Assembly: GCA_035605975.1 (NCBI GenBank)
Contig: DATNGG010000070.1
Coordinates: forward strand, 1-64,000
Direction: 5' to 3'
Source of the DNA: CAIKMD01 sp035605975
GTDB taxonomy: Bacteria > Pseudomonadota > Alphaproteobacteria > ATCC43930 > CGMCC-115725
Length of the DNA: 64,000 nt
Shown here: positions 15,943-23,710 of the stretch, one piece after another
How the letters are laid out: every line of letters begins with the position of its first letter
Position numbering within the stretch: the stretch's first letter is position 1
Program-made: the position numbers and the translations under genes
Notes under the pieces: generated by a model
Told to the model about the DNA's origin: nothing
Databases searched by the model: none
What the model saw: the letters and a program-made list of their open reading frames with translations, nothing else

Positions 15943-17098
15943 TGCCGCCCGGCCGCGGCAGACCCAGCGCGCGCATCGCGATGATACCGCGCTGTATCTC
16001 GTTGGTGCCGCCGCGAATGGAAAGGCGGCGCGATTGCAGGAAGGATTGGCTGAAATCGGGCGCCTCTTCATTGCCGGCGCGCGGCGCGCGCACTGCCGCA
16101 TGGGCGCCCGTCACCTCCTGCAGCGCCTCGAGCACGAATTGCGTCACCTCGGCGCCGAAAAGCTTCAAACGCGAGGAATCCTCGGCCTCCGCCTCGCCGG
16201 CCTTTTGCAGTTCCAGCGCTTCGAGATAGGAGGCTTCAAGCGCCATCACCTCGACCTCGGCGCGGGCGAGGCGATCGAGCATCCAGGGATCGCGATCGGC
16301 GCCGGTCGCCGCTGCGGCGACTTTGAGCCGCGCCAAAGCGCGCAAGGCATGGATCGGTGTCCCGGAGCGGATGCGCTCTTCGGCAAGGAGCGCCGTGCCG
16401 ACGGTCCAGCCTTCGCCGATCTTGCCGACGACGTTCTTGAGCGGTACCGCGACATCGTCGAGAAAAATCTCGGCGAGCTCGTCATCGCCCGCAAGGGTGC
16501 GGATGCCCCGCGTCGTGACGCCCGGCGTCTTCGCATCGAGCAGGACGAGCGTGATCGCATCGCGCGCCCGCCGATCCTCGCCGGTGCGCACCAGGAGATA
16601 GAGCCAGTCGGCATATTGCGCGCCGGTGTTCCAGATTTTCTGGCCGTTCAGCACGAGATGATCGCCCTCGAGCCGCGCTTTGGTGCTCAGGCTGCGCAAA
16701 TCCGACCCGGAGCCGGGCTCGGAATAGCCCTGCGCCCAGATCACCTCGCCGGTGCGTGCCTTGTGCAGGTGCTCGCGCTTCTGCTCCTCGGTGCCGTATT
16801 TCATGAGGATAGGGCTGATATGCGTCAGGCCTTGCGCCGGCAGATCGGGCGCGCCGACGCGCGCCAGTTCCTCGATCAGGATGATCTGCTCGACCGGCGT
16901 TGCTTCGATGCCGCCCCATTCGCGCGGCCAATGCGGCGCGGCGAAGCCGCGCTCTGCCATTTTGCGGAACCAGCCCTTGAGCTCGGGGGGCGCGACGCGT
17001 CCCGCCGCGTGACGCAGCTCCGCCGGAAGATTGGCGTCGAGCCAAGCCCGCGTTTCCGCACGGAACTTGGCCTGGGACTTCGTCTCTTCGCGCAGCAT
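15935..17098 (-). CDS. Acyl-CoA dehydrogenase, large-subunit type
   Basis: A 387-aa acyl-CoA dehydrogenase. WPREWGG is typical of the PimC/FadE large-subunit group. QGYSEPGSGSDLRSL and GQKIWNTGAQYADW are the FAD-binding loops. The C-terminus RGGTNEIQRGIIAMRALGLPR has glycine where medium-chain enzymes carry catalytic Glu; a glutamate in LAEERIRSG may replace it. The ATG at 17096-17098 follows GAGGAAGGGCGAGC. It is first in a three-gene operon with the small-subunit gene and the hydratase/lyase, suggesting side-chain beta-oxidation of a phenylpropanoyl-type CoA ester. Confidence 0.88.
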   Translation of the reverse strand: MLREETKSQAKFRAETRAWLDANLPAELRHAAGRVAPPELKGWFRKMAERGFAAPHWPREWGGIEATPVEQIILIEELARVGAPDLPAQGLTHISPILMKYGTEEQKREHLHKARTGEVIWAQGYSEPGSGSDLRSLSTKARLEGDHLVLNGQKIWNTGAQYADWLYLLVRTGEDRRARDAITLVLLDAKTPGVTTRGIRTLAGDDELAEIFLDDVAVPLKNVVGKIGEGWTVGTALLAEERIRSGTPIHALRALARLKVAAAATGADRDPWMLDRLARAEVEVMALEASYLEALELQKAGEAEAEDSSRLKLFGAEVTQFVLEALQEVTGAHAAVRAPRAGNEEAPDFSQSFLQSRRLSIRGGTNEIQRGIIAMRALGLPRPGGNA

Positions 17099-17187
17099 GC
17101 GCTCGCCCTTCCTCGCCCTCGTGGCGTTTAAGCCGAGCGTAACATGGCGCGGGCGCGAAATCATCCCGCGCGCGTCAAGCGCGCCCC

Positions 17188-18210
17188 TCAGTGGACGAAG
17201 TCATTGGTATAAAGCTCCTTATAGGAGCTCAGCTTCTCCTGCGGCTTCATGAAGCCCGCTTCGATATTGAGCCGGTCGGCATTGGCGATCGCGGCTTCGG
17301 TCACGATCGGAAGCGGTGACATGGATTGCTCGACCATGTCGAAGGCCGGCTCCATCACCGCGCGATCGACTTTGGGAAAGCGTTTCTCGAGGATCGCCAG
17401 CGAATCCGCCTTTTTCGCGTGAATGAACTTGACCGCCGCGACCAGCGCGTGGCCCATCTTCATGCAAATCGAGCGATGCTCGATGCAGAATTCCGGCCGC
17501 ACGATGACGAGACCGAGCGCGAAAGGGTGAAGCCAGGACGGGTCGCCCGCCAGCCCGTCGGCGATCACCACCGCGCTGCCGGTCGCGAGAACCTGCTGCG
17601 TCCAGGGCGCGTTCGATACGAAGCCGTCGATAGCGTTGCGCGAAAAAGCGAGAAAGGCCTCCTGGGACAAAAGCGGCGTCACCGACATCTTGTCGGGGTC
17701 AAGACCGCCGATCTTCGCATCGACCCGGACGAGGGCGTGGCCGACGGAGTTGACCGTGTCGATCGCGAAGGCGCGGGCTTCGCCCATCGCCTTGGCGCGC
17801 TCGGCCAAGGGCGCCTTGGGATCGAAATGCGCTTTTTCCGCGACGGTCTTGCGCAGCACGATCTGCCAGGCAGGCTTATCGCTGGTGAGTGCGATCGCCA
17901 GCAGCTTCTGTCCGCGCGCCGCGGCGCGGGTCAGCGAGGCGCCGTTCGAAAAGCCGAAATTGACACTGCCGGAGATCACGCCATTGGTCGTGCCGACGCC
18001 GGGCAGCACGACTTTCGTCACTTCGAGCTCCTGCTGATCGAAGAAATGCGCGTCCTGCGCGATGTAGAACGGCAGGAAGCCGAAATTCTCCGCCGGCAGC
18101 GAGACGATCGTATGCTCCATCTCGGCACGCGCCGCGCTCGACAAGCAAGTCGCCGCAGCAAGCAATGCCGCCGCCATCATCGGGCCGATCCGGCGCCGCT
18201 CCGCCATCAT
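17188..18210 (-). CDS. Tandem array binding protein 1 (NitT/TauT-like, orphan)
   Basis: A 340-aa periplasmic binding protein and the last gene of a six-gene paralogous array. The signal peptide ends LSSAARA; the mature part starts EMEHTIVSLPAENF. Shared array features are LPGVGTTNGVISGSVNFGF, NGASLTRAAARGQK, AHFDPKAPLAERAK, a Cys pair in FCIEHRSICMKMG and the C-terminus SSYKELYTNDFVH. The ATG at 18208-18210 follows AAAAGGACC and gives exactly the length of its neighbours. It starts 19 bases after array gene 2 stops. No transporter core gene is nearby. The ligand is unknown, likely a small organic acid. Confidence 0.87.
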   Translation of the reverse strand: MMAERRRIGPMMAAALLAAATCLSSAARAEMEHTIVSLPAENFGFLPFYIAQDAHFFDQQELEVTKVVLPGVGTTNGVISGSVNFGFSNGASLTRAAARGQKLLAIALTSDKPAWQIVLRKTVAEKAHFDPKAPLAERAKAMGEARAFAIDTVNSVGHALVRVDAKIGGLDPDKMSVTPLLSQEAFLAFSRNAIDGFVSNAPWTQQVLATGSAVVIADGLAGDPSWLHPFALGLVIVRPEFCIEHRSICMKMGHALVAAVKFIHAKKADSLAILEKRFPKVDRAVMEPAFDMVEQSMSPLPIVTEAAIANADRLNIEAGFMKPQEKLSSYKELYTNDFVH

Positions 18211-18229
18211 CGCAGGTCCTTTTCTTGCG

Positions 18230-19252
18230 TCAACGCACATACTCGTCGGTGAAGAGCCCGGCATAGGATTTGAGCCGATCCGATGCCGCCATCAAACCCG
18301 ATTCGACGTTGAGCCGCTCGGAATTGGCAAGCACCGTTTCGGTCATCTTCGGCGGCACGGACGTGCCGAGCTGGACAACCTTGAAGGCGCGCTCGATCAC
18401 CGCCGGATCGATCTTGCTGAAATGCCGCTTCATCAATGCCAGCGCCTGCGCCGGATCGTCATGGATAAGCTTCGCACCAGCTGTGAGGCCACGCCCCATC
18501 TTCACGCAAATCGAATGATGTTCCGCGCAATATTGCGGCCGCACCACCACGACGCCGGAGCCGTTTGGCACGATCCAGTCCGGATCGTTCGTTGTGGGGC
18601 TCGCGATGACCACGCCGGTTCCGTCTTGCTCGACGCGTTGCGGCCAGGGCGGGCCCGCGACGAACCCATCGAGCGCGCCGCGCGCGAATGCGGCGAAGGC
18701 CGCGGGCGGCTGCATCGGCGCGAAGACCGCGCGGTCGAGGTCGACGCCGCCGGCCTTCTCGATGACCCTCAGATAGGCATCGACCACCGAGTTGACGGCG
18801 TCGATGCTCATCTTTTTTCCATCGAGTATCCGCGCCCGCTGCGCCAGGGGCGCTTTCGGATCGAAATGCGCGGCGTCGGCGATTTTCTTGCTGACGACGA
18901 CGCCCCAAACCGGCTTGTCGATCATGTTGGCAATGGCGAGCATGCGCTGACCGTGCGTTGCCGCGCGGGTCAAGGCAGCAGCCGAGGAGACGGAGAAATC
19001 CGCCGCGCCAGAAACCACCGCATTAAAGGAGCCGACGCCGGCGATGAACACGGTTTTGACCTCGAGCCCCTCATGCTTCCAGAAGCCCAAATCCTGCGCC
19101 GCATAGATGCCGAGGAACTGCATGACGTCGGCGGGGAGCGTCATCAGCGCGTGCTCGTCTTCGGCGGAGGCCGGCGCGGCCAGCGCCATGACGGCGATGA
19201 GCGCGGCGAGCGCGCGGCGAGCACCCCATCGCTTGCGTCGCGGCGCCGTCAT
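18230..19252 (-). CDS. Tandem array binding protein 2
   Basis: A 340-aa paralogue. The signal peptide ends APASA, and the mature start is EDEHALMTLPADVM. It has VFIAGVGSFNAVVSG, SSAAALTRAATHGQR, AHFDPKAPLAQRAR, the Cys pair in YCAEHHSICVKMG and the C-terminus KSYAGLFTDEYVR. It diverges at the ligand-facing segment GPPWPQRVEQDG compared with neighbours. Its ATG overlaps the stop of array gene 3 as ATGA, so translation is coupled. Retention of the whole fold with variable pocket segments suggests a distinct ligand for each array member. Confidence 0.87.
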   Translation of the reverse strand: MTAPRRKRWGARRALAALIAVMALAAPASAEDEHALMTLPADVMQFLGIYAAQDLGFWKHEGLEVKTVFIAGVGSFNAVVSGAADFSVSSAAALTRAATHGQRMLAIANMIDKPVWGVVVSKKIADAAHFDPKAPLAQRARILDGKKMSIDAVNSVVDAYLRVIEKAGGVDLDRAVFAPMQPPAAFAAFARGALDGFVAGPPWPQRVEQDGTGVVIASPTTNDPDWIVPNGSGVVVVRPQYCAEHHSICVKMGRGLTAGAKLIHDDPAQALALMKRHFSKIDPAVIERAFKVVQLGTSVPPKMTETVLANSERLNVESGLMAASDRLKSYAGLFTDEYVR

Positions 19253-20271
19253 TTCACGAACTCGTTGGTGGAAAGCCCGTCATAGGATTTCAGCATGTCC
19301 TCCGCCTTCATGAAACCGGCATCGACGTTGATTTGCTCGCCCTTCCTCAAGGATTCGGGATCGACCGCGGGCACGGCCGGCATGACGGTCGCCAAGGATT
19401 TCAGCGACAGCGCGACGACGCTCGGCTTGATCTTCGAAAATCGTTTTTGCAGCAGCGCCACAACATCGGCCGGACGCTCATGCACGGCGCGGCTCGCCAA
19501 GACCATCGCATGGCCCATCTTGACGCAGAGCGAGCGATGCTCTTCGCAGACTTGGGGCCGTGTCAGCAGCAAGCTCGAGCCGATCGGAACGAGGGCGGCC
19601 GGCTCCTTGTTCGGCCCGATGACGACGGCCACGCCGGTGCCGTCATCCTCGGCCTGCTGTGCCCAAGGCGGCGCCGAAACGAAACCGTCGATCGCATGAC
19701 GCGCGAAAGCCGCCAGCATGTCGGGCGGCGCCATCGGCGCGATCGTCATGTTATCGGGATTGCCGCCCAGCTTGGCAACGATGCGCAGATAGGCGTGATC
19801 GAGCGAATTGATCCCCTGCGTGCCCATCTTGCGGCCTTGGAGGAGCTTGGCGCGCTCGGCGAGCGGGGCTTTGGGATCGAAATGCGCGGCCGCGGCGATC
19901 TCCTTGCTGATGACGATGTCCCAGGACGGCAGATTGTTCATCTGCGCGATCGCCAGCATGCGCTGGCCGTGCGCGGCGGCGCGGGTCAGCGACGCACCCG
20001 ACGCGAAGGCGAATTCCACCGAGCCCGAGACGACGGCGTTCGGAGAGGCGACGCCGGGCAGCACGATGTGCTTGACCTCGATGTCCTCCTCCTTGAAGAA
20101 GCCGAGATCTTCGGCGACGTAGTAGCCGAGGAACTGCATGCCTTCGGCCGGAAGCGCCATCAGCGCATGATCGGTCGCGGCGCGCGCCGGCGCGCCGGGT
20201 CCGAGCAGGCTGCCAAGCACGACCACCGATGCCGCGAGCAATCCCGCGGCGCGCACGCCCGATCTCTTCAT
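19249..20271 (-). CDS. Tandem array binding protein 3
   Basis: A 340-aa paralogue. The signal peptide is LLAASVVVLGSLLGPGAPARA; the mature start is ATDHALMALPAEGM. It has IVLPGVASPNAVVSGSVEF, SGASLTRAAAHGQR, AHFDPKAPLAERAK, SAPPWAQQAEDDG, the Cys pair in VCEEHRSLCVKMG and the C-terminus KSYDGLSTNEFVK. The ATG at 20269-20271 is preferred to one five codons upstream because it follows GGGAGGTCGAA and gives the array's standard length. It lies 11 bases after array gene 4. Confidence 0.87.
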   Translation of the reverse strand: MKRSGVRAAGLLAASVVVLGSLLGPGAPARAATDHALMALPAEGMQFLGYYVAEDLGFFKEEDIEVKHIVLPGVASPNAVVSGSVEFAFASGASLTRAAAHGQRMLAIAQMNNLPSWDIVISKEIAAAAHFDPKAPLAERAKLLQGRKMGTQGINSLDHAYLRIVAKLGGNPDNMTIAPMAPPDMLAAFARHAIDGFVSAPPWAQQAEDDGTGVAVVIGPNKEPAALVPIGSSLLLTRPQVCEEHRSLCVKMGHAMVLASRAVHERPADVVALLQKRFSKIKPSVVALSLKSLATVMPAVPAVDPESLRKGEQINVDAGFMKAEDMLKSYDGLSTNEFVK

Positions 20272-20282
20272 TTCGACCTCCC

Positions 20283-21305
20283 TCATTTGAAAAACTCGTT
20301 GGTAAAGAGGTCCTCGTAGGTCTTCAGCTGATCCTCGGGCTTGATGAAGCCCGCCTCGACATTGATCCGGTCGGCATTGGCGAGTGCTTTCTCCTCGACC
20401 ACGGGAACCATCGGCATGGCGCGCTGCATCACTTGGAAGGAGGCGGCGACGACCGCCTTGTCGGTCTTTGGAAAGCGCTGTTCGAGGATCGCCAGCGAGT
20501 CCTGCGGATGCTCGTGAATGAAGCGGCTGGCGGCGGCCAGCGCATGCGCCATCTTCACGCAGATCGAGCGATGCTCGACGCAGAATGCCGGCCGCGTGAT
20601 GACCGTGCTGGACCCGATCGGCGCCAGCCAGGGCGGATCGCCGTCGATGCCGCTCGCGATCACGACCGCATCGCCGCCGGCGATCAAGGTCTGCGGCCAG
20701 GGCGGCCCGAGCGCGATGCCGTCGATCTTTTGCCGCGCAAAAGCGGCGAGCATTTCCTGCGGCTGCAAGGCCGAGACGGTGAGCGAATCGGGGTTGACCC
20801 CGCCGGCCTCGGCGATGACCCGCAGATAGGAATGCGCCGCCGAGTTGATGCCGTCGATCACCATGGTGCGCCCTTTGAGGAGCTTGGCGCGCTCGGCGAG
20901 CGGCGCTTTCGCGTCGAAATGCTGCGCTTCCGCCAGCTCCTTGCGCAGCACGACGCTCCAGGTCGCGAGGTTGTTCATATTGGCGATCGCCAGCATCTTC
21001 TGGCCCTTCGCGGCCGCGCGGTCGAGATTGGTGCCCGAAGAGAAGGAGAAATCGACTGCGCCCGAGATCAAGGCGTTGAATCCGGCATTCCCGGCGAGGA
21101 ACTGGATTTTGACCTCGAGCCCGTTCTTTTCGTAGAGATGCGCCCCCTCGGCGATATAGTCCCCGGCAAAAGCAAAGGAGACGGCTGGAATGGCAACGGT
21201 CGTATGCTCCAGCTGTGCGCAGGCGGGACCCGGCGGGACGCAGGAGATCAGCGCGGCGATGCCCGCGACCAGCAAAAACCGGCGTGGTTCAGCGCAGATA
21301 GTCAT
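20283..21305 (-). CDS. Tandem array binding protein 4
   Basis: A 340-aa paralogue. The signal peptide ends PPGPACA; the mature start is QLEHTTVAIPAVSF. The penultimate Cys of the signal sequence is followed by AQ, so a normal signal peptidase I cut after ACA is more likely than lipoprotein processing. It has QFLAGNAGFNALISGAVDF, SGTNLDRAAAKGQK, QHFDAKAPLAERAK, GPPWPQTLIAGGD, the Cys pair in FCVEHRSICVKMA and the C-terminus KTYEDLFTNEFFK. Its ATG lies 17 bases inside the end of array gene 5. Confidence 0.87.
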   Translation of the reverse strand: MTICAEPRRFLLVAGIAALISCVPPGPACAQLEHTTVAIPAVSFAFAGDYIAEGAHLYEKNGLEVKIQFLAGNAGFNALISGAVDFSFSSGTNLDRAAAKGQKMLAIANMNNLATWSVVLRKELAEAQHFDAKAPLAERAKLLKGRTMVIDGINSAAHSYLRVIAEAGGVNPDSLTVSALQPQEMLAAFARQKIDGIALGPPWPQTLIAGGDAVVIASGIDGDPPWLAPIGSSTVITRPAFCVEHRSICVKMAHALAAASRFIHEHPQDSLAILEQRFPKTDKAVVAASFQVMQRAMPMVPVVEEKALANADRINVEAGFIKPEDQLKTYEDLFTNEFFK

Positions 21306-22323
21306 TGGTATAAAGTCCCTTATAGGAACCGACCCGGTCTTCGGGCTTCAAAAAACCCGCCTCGCTGTTCATGCGATCGCCATTCGCCAAGCCTTCGTCC
21401 GAGGTGGCAGGCGGAACCGCGGTCATTTTCGTCACCGCCGCGGCCGCCGCCGCGAGAACCGCGTCATCGAGCTTGCCGAAGCGCTTTTTCAAGGACGCGA
21501 CCGCCTCTTGCGGATGCGCATGGATGAATTGCGTCGCTTCGAGAAGCGAATGGCCCATTTTCTCGCAGAGGCTTCGACGCGCCTCGCAGACCTGCGGCCG
21601 CGTCACCACCAGCGACGAGGCCATCGGCTCGAAGCCCGGCGGGTCCCCCGCGACGCCATTCAAGACGATGACGCCGGTGCCGTCATGCACGGCCTGCTGC
21701 GCGAAAGGCGGGCCCAGCGAAAATCCGTCGATCGCCTTGCGCGCGAAGGCGGCGAGAATGTCGGGCGGGGCCATTGGCGCGATGATGGCGTCCTTTTCGG
21801 AATCGAGGCCGGCCGAGCGCAGCGCGACGCGAATGACCGCATCGGCCACCGAGCCGAGACCGCCGGTCGCGATCGTCAGCCCTTTGAGGGTGCGTGCCCG
21901 CTCCGCGAACGGCGCCTCGCCGTCGAAATGGCGGGCCTCCGCGATGTCCTTGCGGATGGTGATGAACTGGCCGGAGCGGCTGTTGAGATTGGCGATGGCG
22001 AGCAGCCTTTGGCCATGCGCCGCGGCGCGGGTGATCGACCCGCCCGAGGAGAGCGAGAACTCGGCCGAGCCCGAAATCACCGCGTTCATCGAGCCGACGC
22101 CGGCGATGTAGATGATTTTGACGTCGAGCCCTTCCTTCGGCCAGAAATAGTCTTGGGCCGCATAGACGGACAGGAAGAGAACGACCGGCGCCGGCAACGC
22201 GACGGTGGCTTGCTCCGTCGCGGCGCTGGCTGGCGCGGGCGCGGCACCCAGCCCCAGCGACGCGAAGCCGGCAAGGATGCAGGCCCTCAGCCGCGCAAAT
22301 CTGGAGCCTTGGTGACGATGCAT
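21289..22323 (-). CDS. Tandem array binding protein 5
   Basis: A 344-aa paralogue, the longest and most divergent. The signal peptide ends APAPASA; the mature start is ATEQATVALPAPVV (Gln where others have His). It has YIAGVGSMNAVISGSAEF, SGGSITRAAAHGQR, RHFDGEAPFAERAR, GPPFAQQAVHDG and the Cys pair in VCEARRSLCEKMG, where the conserved EHRS is changed to EARRS. The C-terminus is GSYKGLYTNDYLR. The ATG at 22321-22323 follows GAGGGGGAACG. It overlaps array gene 4 by 17 bases and is 105 bases downstream of array gene 6. Confidence 0.87.
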   Translation of the reverse strand: MHRHQGSRFARLRACILAGFASLGLGAAPAPASAATEQATVALPAPVVLFLSVYAAQDYFWPKEGLDVKIIYIAGVGSMNAVISGSAEFSLSSGGSITRAAAHGQRLLAIANLNSRSGQFITIRKDIAEARHFDGEAPFAERARTLKGLTIATGGLGSVADAVIRVALRSAGLDSEKDAIIAPMAPPDILAAFARKAIDGFSLGPPFAQQAVHDGTGVIVLNGVAGDPPGFEPMASSLVVTRPQVCEARRSLCEKMGHSLLEATQFIHAHPQEAVASLKKRFGKLDDAVLAAAAAAVTKMTAVPPATSDEGLANGDRMNSEAGFLKPEDRVGSYKGLYTNDYLR

Positions 22324-22428
22324 CGTTCCCCCTCGATGGCTTGCCGTCCGGCTTCCGCGGCACCGGCCCAAACGTCGCCCCTCCCCGGAGTATAGCCGGG
22401 ACGGCCAAGTTTGATGCGATTTTCGCGA

Positions 22429-23451
22429 CTAGCGCGCGAAATCCTGGGTGAACAGCGGCGCGTAGGATTTCAAACGCTGCGCCGGATTCATGAATCCCGC
22501 GGCGATGTTCATGCTTTCGGCATTGGCGAGCTCGGCCGCGTCGGGAGTCGGCGGCTGCGGCGTCATCTCGCGCACCGCTTCGTAGGACGCGCGGAGCACC
22601 GCCTCATCGACCTTGTCGTAGCGCTTTTTGAGAATCGCCAGCGACTCCGCAGGATGGTCGTGGATGAAATCCGCAGCGAGCTTCATCACATGACCCATCT
22701 TCACGCAGACCGAGCGATGATCGGTGCAGAATTGCGGGCGCGTCACCAGCATCACCGAGCCGATCGGGCTGAATTCCTTGGGCTCGCCCTTGGCGCCGTC
22801 GGCGACGATGACCGCGGTGCCGTTGGTGACGACTTGCTGCGGCCAGGGCGGACCCGCGGCGAAACCGTCGATCGCGTGACGAGCAAAGGCGGAGAGCGTA
22901 TCCGCCGGCTGCATCGGCGTAACCGTCACCGATTCCGGATCGAGGCCACCGACTTTCGCCACAACCCGCACGATTGAATGCACCACGGATTGCATCGCAT
23001 CGATGCCGATGGTCTTGCCCTGCAAAATTTTCGCGCGCTCGGCGAGCGGCGCCTTGGGATCGAAATGCGCTGCATCCGCTTCGTCCTTGCGCAAGACGAT
23101 GTATTGCCCGTTCTGATTGCCCATATTGGCGATCGCCAACAGGTTCTGGCCATGCGCGGCCGCGCGGGTCAGCGAGCCGCCCGACGACATCGAGAAATCC
23201 GTCGAGCCGGCGATGACCGCGTTCATCGCGCCGACGCCGGCAATGAATTGAACCTTCACGTCGAGATCCTGCTGCTCGTAGAGATGCTGATCCTCGGCGA
23301 CATATTCGGCGAGAAACAGCACCACATAAGCGGGTATCGCGAGCGAGGTGTGTTCGCTGGCCGCGCGCGCCGCAGGCGGCAGCGCTATCGAGATCGCGGC
23401 AAGCGCCGCAAGCGCAGCGGTCGAAATTGAGCGCAGCATGTTGATCGACAC
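22429..23451 (-). CDS. Tandem array binding protein 6 (first in array; GTG start)
   Basis: A 340-aa paralogue. A GTG at 23449-23451 is chosen because GGGGGAG lies seven bases upstream and it yields exactly 340 codons like its neighbours; the ATG four codons later is too far from that site. The signal peptide ends LPPAARA; the mature start is ASEHTSLAIPAYVV. It has QFIAGVGAMNAVIAGSTDF, SGGSLTRAAAHGQN, AHFDPKAPLAERAK, GPPWPQQVVTNG, the Cys pair in FCTDHRSVCVKMG and the C-terminus KSYAPLFTQDFAR. It is divergent from the ThDP enzyme gene across a 259-base region holding a tandem repeat. Confidence 0.87.
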   Translation of the reverse strand: MSINMLRSISTAALAALAAISIALPPAARAASEHTSLAIPAYVVLFLAEYVAEDQHLYEQQDLDVKVQFIAGVGAMNAVIAGSTDFSMSSGGSLTRAAAHGQNLLAIANMGNQNGQYIVLRKDEADAAHFDPKAPLAERAKILQGKTIGIDAMQSVVHSIVRVVAKVGGLDPESVTVTPMQPADTLSAFARHAIDGFAAGPPWPQQVVTNGTAVIVADGAKGEPKEFSPIGSVMLVTRPQFCTDHRSVCVKMGHVMKLAADFIHDHPAESLAILKKRYDKVDEAVLRASYEAVREMTPQPPTPDAAELANAESMNIAAGFMNPAQRLKSYAPLFTQDFAR

Positions 23452-23509
23452 CGGTTTCTCCCCCTTTGCCCCGAAGCCCCGAGCGCGTCGCCTTTCTCGC
23501 CAAAGCTCC

Positions 23510-23574
23510 GCATGCCCCGCGAGGCTATCGGCATTGAGCGGGGCATGCCCCGCGAGGCTATCGGCATTGAGCGG
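23510..23574. repeat. 33-bp tandem direct repeat, two copies
   Basis: Unit 1 at 23510-23542 and unit 2 at 23543-23574 match over 32 bases. The repeat lies in the 259-base gap between array gene 6 (minus) and the ThDP enzyme gene (plus), 59 bases before the former's start and 136 before the latter's. No spacer structure is present, so it is not a CRISPR array. Direct repeats of one helical multiple (33 bp is about three turns) are typical of activator sites. Confidence 0.8.
23538..23553. promoter_or_regulatory. 16-bp perfect palindrome at repeat junction
   Basis: GCGGGGCATGCCCCGC spans the junction of the two 33-bp repeat units in the divergent promoter region. It is a candidate operator for control of the binding-protein array and/or the ThDP enzyme. 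Confidence 0.4.
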
Positions 23575-23710
23575 CACGCTAATCGAATTCTCCGGGGCGT
23601 TCAATTGCGCGCCGCGGCGGCGCGCGATCCGAACGCGGCGAGGCTTGCATGATATGGGGCTTTGCCGCAATCTCCGCGCCGCAACCCAAACGCCGCGAGG
23701 GGAGACGCCG

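Noticed and set aside
23510..23574. Two-copy 33-bp repeat as a minimal CRISPR array.
   Set aside because: The units are directly adjacent with no spacers, and no cas gene is present.
23348..23710. In-frame N-terminal extension of the ThDP enzyme including an 11-residue repeat.
   Set aside because: The repeat is a DNA-level duplication in an intergenic region. The ribosome site and family start are at 23711.
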